Positions 8,436 to 16,273 of a stretch of 64,000 bases of DNA are shown in pieces. The position numbers and the translations under genes are program-made. Location of the stretch: assembly GCF_016405965.1 (NCBI RefSeq), contig NZ_JAEFCD010000011.1, positions 65,714-129,713 of the forward strand, read 5' to 3'. The notes beneath the pieces are model-generated. The model was not told the DNA's origin and ran no database searches. It was given only the letters and a program-made list of their open reading frames with translations. The DNA is from Alteromonas sp. IB21. Lineage in GTDB: Bacteria; Pseudomonadota; Gammaproteobacteria; Enterobacterales; Alteromonadaceae. Numbering within the stretch: the stretch's first letter is position 1; each line of letters opens with the position of its first letter.

Positions 8436-8850
8436 AATCTAACAAGTCAGTACCGAAGAAGTTGTCGATGACACAGCGCCATTCACCACTCACATCTTTT
8501 TGTAAAACATAAACTGCCCGTTTGCCCTCGCAGGGTAGGGCGTTGGGCGTGGCTTTTGGCACTAGGTAAAGCTTGGCGACGACTAGCGCTACGTCACCGG
8601 CTTGTATAACCCGTTCATCTCCGGTTGTTACGAAATGATCGGGCATGAATTTTTTTTGAAATTTCAGTAAGGCGTCAACGCAGTCGCGTTGCGTAGCATG
8701 TTCTTCAGTGGTTTGATTTTGCACTGAACTGGACATGGGGGTGGCGACCACTTTTGCACCGTTAGCATAACATTGAGATAAAGCATCTTGATCGCCGCGG
8801 TTTACTGCGTCGTGCAACTGTTGTAATACGTGAGATATTGGGTTGTTCAT
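8428..8850 (-). CDS. NTF2-like (SnoaL/DUF4440-type) protein
   Basis: This 140-residue alpha+beta cone protein has the usual NTF2-like pattern: an N-terminal helix (PISHVLQQLHDAVNRGDQDAL), a short strand with CYANGAKVVATP, a second helix before FVTTGDERVIQAGDVALV, and C-terminal strands with GEWRCVIDNFFGTD. Members bind or isomerise small ligands; many have no known reaction. No signal peptide, so cytoplasmic. It is the first gene after the attenuator-like leader at 8890-9097, which may control it. Confidence 0.78.
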   Translation of the reverse strand: MNNPISHVLQQLHDAVNRGDQDALSQCYANGAKVVATPMSSSVQNQTTEEHATQRDCVDALLKFQKKFMPDHFVTTGDERVIQAGDVALVVAKLYLVPKATPNALPCEGKRAVYVLQKDVSGEWRCVIDNFFGTDLLDFA

Positions 8851-8889
8851 GGCTGTCGTTCCGTTTTTTGTACCGCTAGACGAGCCAAT

Positions 8890-8915
8890 AAAAAACCCGC
8901 CTTTGCGGCGGGTTT
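8890..8915 (-). terminator. intrinsic terminator within a leader (attenuator arm)
   Basis: The stem AAACCCGCC/GGCGGGTTT (9 bp, loop of 5) is followed on the minus strand by six T. It lies 39 bases before the NTF2-like start codon and after a promoter and a short frame. The distal arm (8907-8919) is also complementary to 8933-8948, giving a competing antiterminator. Confidence 0.75.
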
Positions 8916-8948
8916 AGTGAATTCTATTTACGCACTAGCTAACCCGCC
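8907..8948 (-). promoter_or_regulatory. predicted antiterminator pairing of the leader
   Basis: Minus-strand GGCGGGTT (8948-8941) and TAGTG (8937-8933) can pair with CACTAAACCCGCC (8919-8907), a 13-bp helix with a three-base bulge. It uses the same bases as the 5' arm of the terminator at 8890-8915, so the two are mutually exclusive, as in amino-acid operon attenuators. Confidence 0.5.
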
Positions 8949-9024
8949 CATTCCTTGGAATAGCGAGGATAATAATCAGCGCAGACGCTGAGAAAGCAGT
9001 ATGTGTAGTCGTGTTTTTAGGCAT
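8935..9024 (-). CDS. putative 29-residue leader peptide with tandem Ile codons
   Basis: From an ATG at 9024 the frame encodes MPKNTTTHTAF..., then ALIIILAIP, and stops at TAG (8937-8935). Three consecutive Ile codons plus a fourth nearby resemble the control region of an ilv-type leader peptide. The end of the frame overlaps the antiterminator arm GGGCGGGTT. The weak point is the absence of a clear Shine-Dalgarno sequence. It could also be a short membrane-active peptide or not translated at all. Confidence 0.4.
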   Translation of the reverse strand: MPKNTTTHTAFSASALIIILAIPRNGRVS

Positions 9025-9068
9025 AGTGTTTAAAAACAGTGTGCTGCTAGTGAGTATTTAATGACCTG

Positions 9069-9097
9069 AGTATCCTGTGCACGAAAAAGAAAGTCAA
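9069..9097 (-). promoter_or_regulatory. strong sigma-70 promoter of the leader
   Basis: TTGACT (9097-9092), a 17-base spacer and GATACT (9074-9069) on the minus strand predict a start near 9062, about 38 bases before the leader-peptide ATG. No other gene could use it than the leader and the NTF2-like set downstream. Confidence 0.6.
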
Positions 9098-9171
9098 TGG
9101 GTTTTTTAGATGAACAAGTTAGCCCCATATGGTCTGGTGGGTAAGCGGTGAGAATTGGGTTTGATGCTAGT

Positions 9172-9348
9172 TTAGGCTTCAAATATGGTAATGCGAATAG
9201 TGGAGCCTAGCTTTAAACAGTCACAAATATCTTTATCAGTAAAGCCACTGTCATGGAGAATTTGCCTAGCAACAAGCTTGGCATCTTTTGTACTATCCCT
9301 GTTGCTTAATATTTGAAGTGCTTTGTTTAAGTAGTTAACTGAAGGCAT
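9172..9348 (-). CDS. small hypothetical protein, 58 residues
   Basis: The frame is open from 9441, but the ATG at 9348 has AAGG 8 bases upstream and gives a compact product starting MPSVNYLNKALQILSNRD and ending in TIRITIFEA. The middle (DAKLVARQILHDSGFTDKDI) looks like a helical DNA- or protein-binding segment with hydrophobic spacing. I do not recognise a family. It is divergent from the TauE-like gene. Confidence 0.5.
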   Translation of the reverse strand: MPSVNYLNKALQILSNRDSTKDAKLVARQILHDSGFTDKDICDCLKLGSTIRITIFEA

Positions 9349-9463
9349 GATAACGACCTTATCTACTACACTTTGTTGCTGGTTATTAATTGAACGAATA
9401 AAGGTGGCATTGTGATCACTGAAACGTCGTAAAGGCATCACAAATTATGATGGAGTTCAAATC

Positions 9464-10234
9464 TTGGATTTACTTTATAACTGGTTGACGGCTAATGATG
9501 CGTTGTCGATGTCAACGTCTGTGGTGCTTGTTGTTTTGTCGTTCTTTACATCAATGATGACCGCAACGTTGGGTATTGGCGGCGGGGTGTTATTACTGGC
9601 AGTAATGGCTGGTACTATGCCGGTTAGCGCACTGATCCCCGTTCACGGTCTGGTACAGCTTGGTTCAAACGGAAACCGAGCACTGATGACGGTGAAGCAT
9701 ATCGACTGGCGTATGCTGAAGTATTTTTCGCTAGGCGCAATCGTCGGCGCTTTCTTAGCATCGTTTATTGTGATTCAACTGCCGCTGGTTGTTATTCAAT
9801 TTGCAGTCGCGGTATTTATTTTGTTTCTAGTGTGGGGGAGCAAACCTAAAGCACAAGAAATGAGACCCGCGGGAAGGACGCTGGCGGGGTTGGTGACCAC
9901 ATTGGTTTCAATGTTTGTAGGAGCGACAGGGCCTTTAGTGGCGGCATTTGTACACCGAAATAACTACAGTAAAATGCAGATAACCGGCACCTTAGCCAGC
10001 TGCATGACACTCCAACATGGCCTTAAAGCATTTGTCTTTACTTTCGTGGGTTTTTCCTTTGCACAGTGGGCTGGGCTTGTCATTGCAATGATCGTCAGTG
10101 GCGCACTTGGCACGTTTTTAGGGCTCAAAGTGTTAAAGCGTGTGCCGGCTGAGAAGTTTATGCTGACGTTCAAAATCGTGGTGACGCTATTAGCCCTACG
10201 TCTTTTATGGCAGGCTACAGAGAGCTTACTTTAA
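9464..10234 (+). CDS. TauE/SafE-family membrane exporter
   Basis: This 256-residue inner-membrane protein has about eight hydrophobic helices and two repeated halves. The first begins MMTATLGIGGGVLLLAVMAG and the second VSMFVGATGPLVAAFV, the duplicated Gly-rich signature of TauE/SafE proteins that export sulfite, sulfonates or other small anions. Translation probably begins at TTG 9464 with GGAG 9 bases upstream; the next in-frame ATG is 15 codons later. It is far from the sulfite genes at 52-58 kb, so its substrate is unassigned. Confidence 0.85.
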   Translation: MDLLYNWLTANDALSMSTSVVLVVLSFFTSMMTATLGIGGGVLLLAVMAGTMPVSALIPVHGLVQLGSNGNRALMTVKHIDWRMLKYFSLGAIVGAFLASFIVIQLPLVVIQFAVAVFILFLVWGSKPKAQEMRPAGRTLAGLVTTLVSMFVGATGPLVAAFVHRNNYSKMQITGTLASCMTLQHGLKAFVFTFVGFSFAQWAGLVIAMIVSGALGTFLGLKVLKRVPAEKFMLTFKIVVTLLALRLLWQATESLL

Positions 10235-10240
10235 TTGAAA

Positions 10241-10274
10241 AAACGAGAGCTTAAGAGGCCTGCCTCTTAAGCTC
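10241..10274. terminator. bidirectional terminator hairpin
   Basis: A 13-bp stem GAGCTTAAGAGGC with its complement lies just after the TauE-like stop. The minus strand continues into a T-run (plus-strand GAAAAAA at 10237-10243). It serves the convergent TauE-like gene and the leftward regulator/receptor remnant. Confidence 0.75.
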
Positions 10275-10317
10275 AATATGTTCTGTCATTTACAGTTTAT
10301 CGCTTTCTTTCCACTAT

Positions 10318-10835
10318 TTAGAAACGATAGCTCAAAGACAAATGCCACTCACGCCCAGCACCATGCGCTGGGAAAAGTTATCCATGGCATGTTGGTTGCT
10401 GTTGCCAAACCAATTTATAGCAAAGTACTCAGCTTCCCCGGCGTTATAGCGATAACCGACCCGGTACCATGCAGCATCGATGAAACCTATATCCATAGCG
10501 AGGGCGGGCGTACCGCTTTCATTAGTATTTAGCCGTTGGTAGCTGGCGTCGAATTGGTGTTTTCCCCATTCATAGCCAAGTCTAAATTTGCCGCCGTTTC
10601 GCTGATAATAGCTGTTGGGTATAACGATGTTATTACCAGACTCTCGTTCGTCACGCTGCTGATGCATAAACGCGCCGCTAAAGAAAGCCTGGTCCGTTTT
10701 GTAAAGTGCATTGCCCTGATACTGTTGCCCGCTACCTGGGGCAATTACACTGGCATTTACACTACCAGTAATATCGTTATCTAAAGCAAAAAGCGATGCT
10801 GCATCGGCGTTGATACGCAGTTTGCCGCCTAATGT
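10318..10835 (-). pseudogene. decayed TonB-dependent receptor, 5'-truncated and frameshifted
   Basis: The leftward frame begins without a start codon directly after the stop of the sigma-54 regulator (TLGGKLRINADAASLF...) and continues as beta-barrel sequence such as FRLGYEWGKHQFDASYQRLN. Near 10375 the frame is lost, and in the next frame the sequence ends GREWHLSLSYRF-stop, a normal TonB-receptor C-terminus with terminal Phe. A one-base deletion around AAC-TTTTCCC would explain this. Only about 170 of an expected 650-700 residues remain, so most of the gene was deleted. The ligand is unknown. Confidence 0.75.
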
Positions 10836-12182
10836 TTAATTAAGTTCTTTAACACCGGCTTTTTTTAGTTTTCGGTAAAGCGTGCGGGTACTTACGCCTA
10901 GTGCGTCCGCGAGGCTGTTTATATCGCCTCTAAAAGTGCTTGCTACCTGAGCAAGATAAGCATCTTCTACCTCGTCGAGAGTCATAATATCCTTGCCAAG
11001 ATTAACTCCGCTTGTTGTTGGTGGGTCTTCCTCATATTTACCCCCCATTGAAGTGTAATCTTCGCCGGTGAAATCGTCTAACACGGGGAGATCCGACTCG
11101 TAGATTACGGTCTCATCGGCAAGTAATACTGCTTGGTCAACGATGTTGCGCAACTCGCGAATATTACCCGGATAGGAGTAGCTACTTAATTTTTCGAGGG
11201 CTTTTTTATGAAAACGCTTTTTCTCGTGGAACTGCGCTAAAAAATGCGTTGCGATCAGCGCAATATCTGACTTTCTTTCTCGTAAGGACGGAAGATTGAT
11301 AGGGAAGCCGGCTATTCGATAGTAAAGGTCACGCCTGAATTCCCCCTTTTCTACCATTTGCTTTAAATTTTTATGCGATGCGCACACCAACCGAAAATTG
11401 GCTTTCTTCGAGACCACGCTTCCCACAGGGCGGTAAGTTTGGGTTTCAAAAAGCCTTAGCAGCTTCACCTGCATGGCAAGTGGAATATCGCCTACCTCGT
11501 CAAAAAATAGGGTACCACCCTCCGCCGCTTCTACCAGTCCTTTTTTATTGGTGGTCGCGCCGGTGAATGCGCCTTTTTCATAGCCAAATAACTCACTTTC
11601 AAGTAAAGCATCAGACAATCCAGTACATTCAATAACAACGAAGGGTTTTTCAGCGCGATGGCTACTTGAGTGCAGTGCTTGGGAAACCAGTTCTTTCCCG
11701 GTTCCGGTTTCACCAAACAGTAAAACGGATATATCTGAGTTCGCAGCGCGGTTAATTTTATTCAGCATCGTTTTAAATGCCTCTGACTCGCCAATCATTT
11801 TTCCAGCAGAGGGGCGGTTAGACGCGAAGGCAAGCTTATCCAGAATCTCCAGATAACCTATTAAATCCCCGTGACCGTCGAAGATAGGGCGCATCAGAAT
11901 GTCGCAGTAGCTTTGGCCCTCGCTGGTGGTATGTATATGAACTACGCTTGAAGCTCTACCAGTCTTTCTGCTTTCCTGCATAGGGCACTGCTCGCCGCAT
12001 TGGTCACAGGGCTTATTGTTTCGATGAGATACCTGATAACAGGTGCTATACCCGAGCTTTATATCGACAGGGTAAGTATCTCTGTAAGGCGCATTGACCG
12101 CCTCGATAATGTAGTTTTGATTGATGAAAATAGCGGGCTTGTCTATTGCATCTATCATTGCTTGTACAATTGATATGTTCAT
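10836..12182 (-). CDS. sigma-54-dependent Fis-type activator with Cys-rich PAS domain
   Basis: This 448-residue enhancer-binding protein has an N-terminal PAS-like sensor (about 1-120) with Cys48, Cys59, Cys62 and Cys66 arranged as [12 protein letters not shown], followed by Cys93. The AAA+ domain (about 130-350) contains GETGTGKE (Walker A) and GAFTGA (residues 204-209), which contacts sigma-54. The C-terminus is a Fis-type helix-turn-helix ([21 protein letters not shown]). The Cys cluster suggests redox, metal or haem sensing. It is divergent from a haem protein gene and the cyd cluster, and both have -24/-12 elements, so it is the likely activator of those promoters. Confidence 0.93.
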   Translation of the reverse strand: MNISIVQAMIDAIDKPAIFINQNYIIEAVNAPYRDTYPVDIKLGYSTCYQVSHRNNKPCDQCGEQCPMQESRKTGRASSVVHIHTTSEGQSYCDILMRPIFDGHGDLIGYLEILDKLAFASNRPSAGKMIGESEAFKTMLNKINRAANSDISVLLFGETGTGKELVSQALHSSSHRAEKPFVVIECTGLSDALLESELFGYEKGAFTGATTNKKGLVEAAEGGTLFFDEVGDIPLAMQVKLLRLFETQTYRPVGSVVSKKANFRLVCASHKNLKQMVEKGEFRRDLYYRIAGFPINLPSLRERKSDIALIATHFLAQFHEKKRFHKKALEKLSSYSYPGNIRELRNIVDQAVLLADETVIYESDLPVLDDFTGEDYTSMGGKYEEDPPTTSGVNLGKDIMTLDEVEDAYLAQVASTFRGDINSLADALGVSTRTLYRKLKKAGVKELN

Positions 12183-12229
12183 TGTCAGCGTATTAGTTAA
12201 TGCTACTTTTATCCTGCCAACTTAACATA

Positions 12230-12246
12230 TTGGCATAGAGCTTGTT
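12230..12246 (+). promoter_or_regulatory. candidate sigma-54 (-24/-12) promoter of the DUF3365 gene
   Basis: TTGGCATAGAGCTTGTT matches the consensus YTGGCACG-N4-TTGC-W well: TGGCA at -24, TTG at -12, with GT in place of the last GC. It lies 64 bases before the ATG at 12310 and directly between this gene and the divergent sigma-54 activator. Confidence 0.55.
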
Positions 12247-12309
12247 CATTGTTTTAGTTGAATCACAATGCCTGAGTGCCAATACTTCAGTCAATAGGAG
12301 AGTTACACA

Positions 12310-12912
12310 ATGAAAAAAAGCATCTTTTTAATTGCGTTAGGGTTAGCCGTAAGCGCCGGGTGCCCTATCGCTAATGCACAAAACAATGAGCTGGCTGAAA
12401 GCGAAGTGCAGACAAAAGTGAAGCAGGCAAGAGTCCATGCTAAAGCCCTTGGTGGAGCGCTTAAATCTAGGCTAAAACAGGCAATTCAGTCTGGCGGTTT
12501 GCAAGCGGGTGTAGAAGAGTGCAAGTTGGCCGCCGAGCCTATCGCCGAGGGGCTTAGCCAAAATGGCTGGGAAGTAGGACGTACTGCGATAAAAGTGAGA
12601 AACCCGAATAACGCGCCAGACGAGTGGGAGCGCGAGCAACTAGCGCTTTTCGCCTCTTTATTGGAAAAGACTAAGCTAGAGGATAAACAGCAGTCTACGC
12701 CTATAGATACCTATAAGTATGACAGTGACAGTGGCGAATTTCGGTACATGATGGCTATTCAACAAGGCCAGGTTTGTATGGCGTGCCACGGCACCCAAGT
12801 TGCACCTTCAGTAAAGGAAACCATTTTAAAGCATTACCCTAAGGATGAGGCCACTGGGTTTGAGCTTGGTGAATTGCGCGGCGCGTTCACGCTGATCTAC
12901 TCGCCGCAGTAA
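12310..12912 (+). CDS. periplasmic DUF3365 (Tll0287-like) c-type haem protein
   Basis: This 200-residue protein has a signal peptide ending at ANA (about residue 23) and one CMACH haem-binding motif at 156-160. The surrounding DUF3365 features include GVEECKLAAEPIAEGL and a PKDEATGFELGELRGAFTL tail. DUF3365 domains are haem PAS-like sensors or single-haem proteins in the periplasm; their redox role is not settled. The start ATG follows AATAGGAG. Placed between the sigma-54 activator and cydAB, it may sense or report redox state to the bd-oxidase system (inference). Confidence 0.87.
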   Translation: MKKSIFLIALGLAVSAGCPIANAQNNELAESEVQTKVKQARVHAKALGGALKSRLKQAIQSGGLQAGVEECKLAAEPIAEGLSQNGWEVGRTAIKVRNPNNAPDEWEREQLALFASLLEKTKLEDKQQSTPIDTYKYDSDSGEFRYMMAIQQGQVCMACHGTQVAPSVKETILKHYPKDEATGFELGELRGAFTLIYSPQ

Positions 12913-13004
12913 CTTAAGTTAATTTTGCATCAGCTAAAGCAAAAGCTCTTTTCTCAACCGTTTTAAACAACGATACAACGTCCCCGTCTCCTTTTTATTT
13001 GTGT

Positions 13005-13033
13005 CAATTTTGTCGCCAATAGTGACAAAATTG
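13005..13033. promoter_or_regulatory. palindromic operator/UAS candidate upstream of cydA
   Basis: The perfect 10-bp inverted repeat CAATTTTGTC-N9-GACAAAATTG is centred about 150 bases upstream of the -24/-12 element. That is the usual distance for an enhancer-binding activator. TGTC-N9-GACA symmetry resembles sites of NorR-class regulators. It is the best candidate site for the sigma-54 activator at 10836-12182. Of the 368 bases between 12912 and 13281, this, the Fnr-like site and the sigma-54 element are what I can support. Confidence 0.55.
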
Positions 13034-13055
13034 GCGCAAGATTCATATTAGATCC

Positions 13056-13069
13056 TTGCGATGGATCAA
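13056..13069. promoter_or_regulatory. Fnr-like half-conserved site
   Basis: TTGCG-ATGG-ATCAA matches the Fnr consensus TTGAT-N4-ATCAA in 8 of 10 positions with one perfect half site. Anaerobic regulators often control cyd genes, but this match alone is modest. Confidence 0.3.
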
Positions 13070-13166
13070 AGTGCGCAACTTTTCGTCATGAAATAATTAA
13101 CCTGCACAGTACGAATAGACTGCCACTCATCAATTGTCGGTTGAGTTTGGTGAGAGAAGTGATGAA

Positions 13167-13182
13167 TGGCATAAACCGTGCT
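13167..13182 (+). promoter_or_regulatory. candidate sigma-54 (-24/-12) promoter of cydABX
   Basis: TGGCATAAACCGTGCT keeps the invariant GG-N10-GC spacing (GG at 13168-13169, GC at 13180-13181) within the consensus TGGCAC-N5-TTGC. It predicts a start near 13193 and a leader of about 88 bases before the cydA ATG. Confidence 0.55.
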
Positions 13183-13280
13183 CTAGCTGTGTTGAATGTT
13201 CATGTGATAACCACTGAATAACCAATAAATTCACTTAAGGTCAAGCGCTTATCGCGCACGAGAGACGAGGGAGATAACCC

Positions 13281-14861
13281 ATGAGCGATACGTTAATAGA
13301 ACTATCGCGGTGGCAATTTGCATTAACTGCGATGTTCCACTTTATTTTTGTACCCTTAACACTAGGGCTAAGCTTTCTACTTGCCATTATGGAGTCAGTT
13401 TATGTAATGACAGGTAAAGAGATATACAAGCAAATGACCCAGTTTTGGGGAAAGCTGTTTGGTATTAACTTTGCTATTGGCGTAGCCACAGGCTTAACCA
13501 TGGAATTCCAGTTCGGCATGAACTGGTCATACTATTCCCACTATGTCGGCGATATTTTTGGCGCGCCTCTGGCTATTGAAGGGCTGATGGCCTTCTTCTT
13601 GGAGTCTACCTTCGTGGGCCTGTTCTTTTTTGGCTGGGACAAAATGTCTAAGGTGAAGCACCTTATGGCTACTTGGTTAGTTGCCATTGGTTCTAACTTC
13701 TCAGCGCTTTGGATCCTAATCGCTAATGGCTGGATGCAGTACCCAGTAGGCGCTGAATTCAACTTTGAAGCTATGCGTATGGAAATGACCAGCTTCGCAG
13801 ACGTTATTTTTAATCCGGTAGCACAGGTTAAGTTCGTTCATACGGTTTCAGCAGGCTACGTGACCGGTGCCATGTTTGTATTGGCAATTTCTAGCTATTA
13901 TCTACTGAATCACAAGCATATTGCGTTTGCCCGTCGTTCGTTTGCGATTGCAGCTAGCTTTGGCTTAGCGGCTACCTTGTCAGTTATTGTTTTAGGTGAT
14001 GAAAGTGGCTATGAACTAGGTGACGTGCAAAAAGTGAAATTAGCTGCAGTTGAAGCTGAATATGAGACGCACCCCGCGCCAGCACCGTTCACTGTTTTTG
14101 GTATACCTAACGATGAAAAAGAAGAAACCGAATACGCCCTTCAAATTCCCTGGGCAATGGGCATCATTGCTACTCGCTCGTTAACCGAAGAAGTGAAAGG
14201 TATTAAGGATCTTAAAGAAGAGAATCGCGAGCGTATTTTAAGCGGCATCAAAGCTTATGAAGTGCTTGATGACGTAAGAAATGGTACCGCAACGGCTGAG
14301 CAGCGCGCCGCATTTGAAGCCAACAAAGACAGTCTTGGTTATGCAATGCTGCTTGAACCCTATACTGACGATGTTTCAAACCCATCAGAAACGGCAATTC
14401 AACAAGCTGTTGATTATAGCATTCCACCGGTGGCCCCGCTATTTTGGAGCTTCCGCATCATGGTTGCTGCAGGTTTTATTATGCTTGCATTGTTCTTGTG
14501 TGCTTTTTACTACAGCACAAAACACAAAATCACCAAGCCTCGCTGGCTATTAAAAGGTGCACTGTATGGCCTACCACTTCCATGGGTTGCGTGTGAAGCA
14601 GGCTGGTTCGTTGCTGAGTATGGTCGTCAACCATGGTCTATCGCAGAAGTATTGCCAGTGCATACCTCGGTGTCTAACTTGGCAATTAGTGACGTGGTAA
14701 TCACCATTATAGCCTACACCGTTTTCTACACAGCGATGTTCATCATTGGCTTCTATCTAATGAAGAAATTCGCGAAGAAAGGTCCCGTTCCACCGGAAGA
14801 TAAAACGACTGAAACCGAACTTGATCTTATTGACCTTGATGAGCAAGGAGCAAAAGCATGA
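13281..14861 (+). CDS. cydA: cytochrome bd ubiquinol oxidase subunit I
   Basis: This 526-residue polytopic subunit binds haems b558, b595 and d and oxidises ubiquinol. The sequence shows the family N-terminus with haem-ligand His20 (AMFHFIF), the [19 protein letters not shown] helix with conserved Glu residues, and a long periplasmic Q-loop ([18 protein letters not shown] onward). This makes it the L-subfamily, like E. coli bd-I. The start is supported by AGGGAGA. cydB overlaps the stop by 4 bases. Upstream elements suggest sigma-54 control. Confidence 0.98.
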   Translation: MSDTLIELSRWQFALTAMFHFIFVPLTLGLSFLLAIMESVYVMTGKEIYKQMTQFWGKLFGINFAIGVATGLTMEFQFGMNWSYYSHYVGDIFGAPLAIEGLMAFFLESTFVGLFFFGWDKMSKVKHLMATWLVAIGSNFSALWILIANGWMQYPVGAEFNFEAMRMEMTSFADVIFNPVAQVKFVHTVSAGYVTGAMFVLAISSYYLLNHKHIAFARRSFAIAASFGLAATLSVIVLGDESGYELGDVQKVKLAAVEAEYETHPAPAPFTVFGIPNDEKEETEYALQIPWAMGIIATRSLTEEVKGIKDLKEENRERILSGIKAYEVLDDVRNGTATAEQRAAFEANKDSLGYAMLLEPYTDDVSNPSETAIQQAVDYSIPPVAPLFWSFRIMVAAGFIMLALFLCAFYYSTKHKITKPRWLLKGALYGLPLPWVACEAGWFVAEYGRQPWSIAEVLPVHTSVSNLAISDVVITIIAYTVFYTAMFIIGFYLMKKFAKKGPVPPEDKTTETELDLIDLDEQGAKA

Positions 14862-15994
14862 TTGATTATGAACTGCTAAGAGTCATTTGGTGGTGCTTAG
14901 TTGGCGTACTGCTAATTGGGTTCGCCGTCACTGACGGCTTCGATTTAGGGGTGGGCGCACTGCTTACCCTTATCGGAAAAAATGACAAAGAACGTCGTGT
15001 GATGATTAACACCGTCGGGCCTCACTGGGACGGAAATCAGGTGTGGTTTATTACGGCTGGTGGCGCCATCTTTGCGGCGTGGCCAATGATTTATGCTACC
15101 GCGTTTTCAGGTTTTTACCTTGCTTTAGCATTGACGTTAATTGCTCTATGGATGCGTCCTATTGGTTTTGATTACCGCAGTAAACTGCCAAACCCACAGT
15201 GGCGCAAAGCATGGGACTGGGCGCTATTTGCTGGAGGCATTATTCCTTCGCTCATATTTGGTGTGGCGTTCGGTAACCTGCTATTAGGTGTGCCGTTTGA
15301 ACTGGATAACACGCTTAAGTCAACGTATACCGGGTCATTCTTTGGTCTTTTAACACCATTTGCTTTAGTGAGTGGCTTACTTTCAGTGGCTATTTTACTT
15401 AACCACGGTGCAACCTGGCTACAAATGAAAACCGATGGTTTTATTGAAGTCAGAGCCCGTGCGGTGTCGGTAATATTGAGCTTGGTGGGCGTAGCGCTTT
15501 TTGTGATTGCTGGTGTGTGGGTAGCATTTGGTTTAGATGGCTTTGTCATCACCTCATCAATTGACACCATTGCTACATCTAACCCGCTTAAGAAAGAGGT
15601 AGCTATTGAAGCGGGCGCTTGGATGAGCAATTACAGTAAATACCCCTTTATGGTGATAGCGCCTGTTTTAGGTGTAGTAGCTGGTCTTGCCTGCGCGTTC
15701 TTCTCTAAGAAGGGAAATGCAGGTATGGCGTTTGTGTCAAGCGCACTATTTATCACAGGCGTAATTTTAACAGCGGGCTTCTCAATGTTCCCGTTCTTAA
15801 TGCCAAGTATCACCATGCCAGAAGCTAGCCTTACAGTATGGGATGCAACGTCTAGCCATATGACGCTAAACGTTATGTTCATCGTTGCCTGTATCTTTGT
15901 GCCTATTGTACTGAGCTACACTGCCTATAGTTTTTATGTGATGCGCGGTCGTATCAAAAACGACGACCTCGACCAATCTCACACTATCTATTAA
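14858..15994 (+). CDS. cydB: cytochrome bd ubiquinol oxidase subunit II
   Basis: This 378-residue inner-membrane subunit II pairs with CydA. It has the conserved start region [21 protein letters not shown] with the Asp/Glu-lined channel helix, and the [23 protein letters not shown] signature of CydB. About eight to nine transmembrane helices are visible and the length equals E. coli CydB. The ATGA overlap with cydA shows translational coupling. cydX follows 10 bases later. Confidence 0.98.
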   Translation: MIDYELLRVIWWCLVGVLLIGFAVTDGFDLGVGALLTLIGKNDKERRVMINTVGPHWDGNQVWFITAGGAIFAAWPMIYATAFSGFYLALALTLIALWMRPIGFDYRSKLPNPQWRKAWDWALFAGGIIPSLIFGVAFGNLLLGVPFELDNTLKSTYTGSFFGLLTPFALVSGLLSVAILLNHGATWLQMKTDGFIEVRARAVSVILSLVGVALFVIAGVWVAFGLDGFVITSSIDTIATSNPLKKEVAIEAGAWMSNYSKYPFMVIAPVLGVVAGLACAFFSKKGNAGMAFVSSALFITGVILTAGFSMFPFLMPSITMPEASLTVWDATSSHMTLNVMFIVACIFVPIVLSYTAYSFYVMRGRIKNDDLDQSHTIY

Positions 15995-16004
15995 GGAGAT
16001 ATTT

Positions 16005-16118
16005 ATGTGGTATTTCGCTTGGATATTAGGTGTTTTACTGGCGTGCTCTTTCGGCATTATTAATGCGATGTGGTTGGAAGCAACGGAAAACATGGATAGA
16101 CCCGAAGACCAAGAGTAG
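16005..16118 (+). CDS. cydX: cytochrome bd small subunit CydX
   Basis: A 37-residue single-span peptide begins MWYFAWILGVLLACSFGIIN and ends in an acidic tail (RPEDQE). The WYFAW.LG...A....N..W pattern is that of CydX/YbgT, which stabilises the haem-binding subunit. AAGGAGAT 5 bases before the ATG is a strong ribosome binding site. It completes a cydABX operon. Confidence 0.95.
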   Translation: MWYFAWILGVLLACSFGIINAMWLEATENMDRPEDQE

Positions 16119-16120
16119 AA

Positions 16121-16220
16121 GTGGAGGTAGGCTGGCCGCAAGAACACGCCGTGAACCCATCTGTGGGGGCTTCGCAGCGGCATCCCTGCCGCTGAGAGTT
16201 CTTGCAGCCAGCCCACCACT
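16121..16220. repeat. dispersed palindromic (REP-like) element between cydX and cydD
   Basis: Long arms GGCTGGC-c-GCAAGAAC (16130-16145) and GTTCTTGC-a-GCCAGCC (16198-16213) enclose an inner hairpin CAGCGGCA-TCCC-TGCCGCTG and the stretch GCCGTGAACCCATCTGTGGG. This type of sequence resembles intergenic repeats I associate with several marine gammaproteobacteria. It may attenuate transcription between cydABX and cydDC or simply be a mobile repeat. Copy number cannot be judged from one window. Confidence 0.6.
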
Positions 16221-16273
16221 ACTTCGAAAAAAGTTAAAAATAAATAGAACAACGAAAAAGATAGAAACGAACA

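Noticed and set aside
10332..10667. 111-residue open frame read as a separate gene
   Set aside because: It is only the middle of the TonB receptor remnant; similarity continues upstream of its ATG and the true C-terminus lies in another frame.
15172..15630. 152-residue open frame antisense to cydB
   Set aside because: Shadow of the cydB reading frame, no start signal and low-complexity Ser/Thr/Pro composition.
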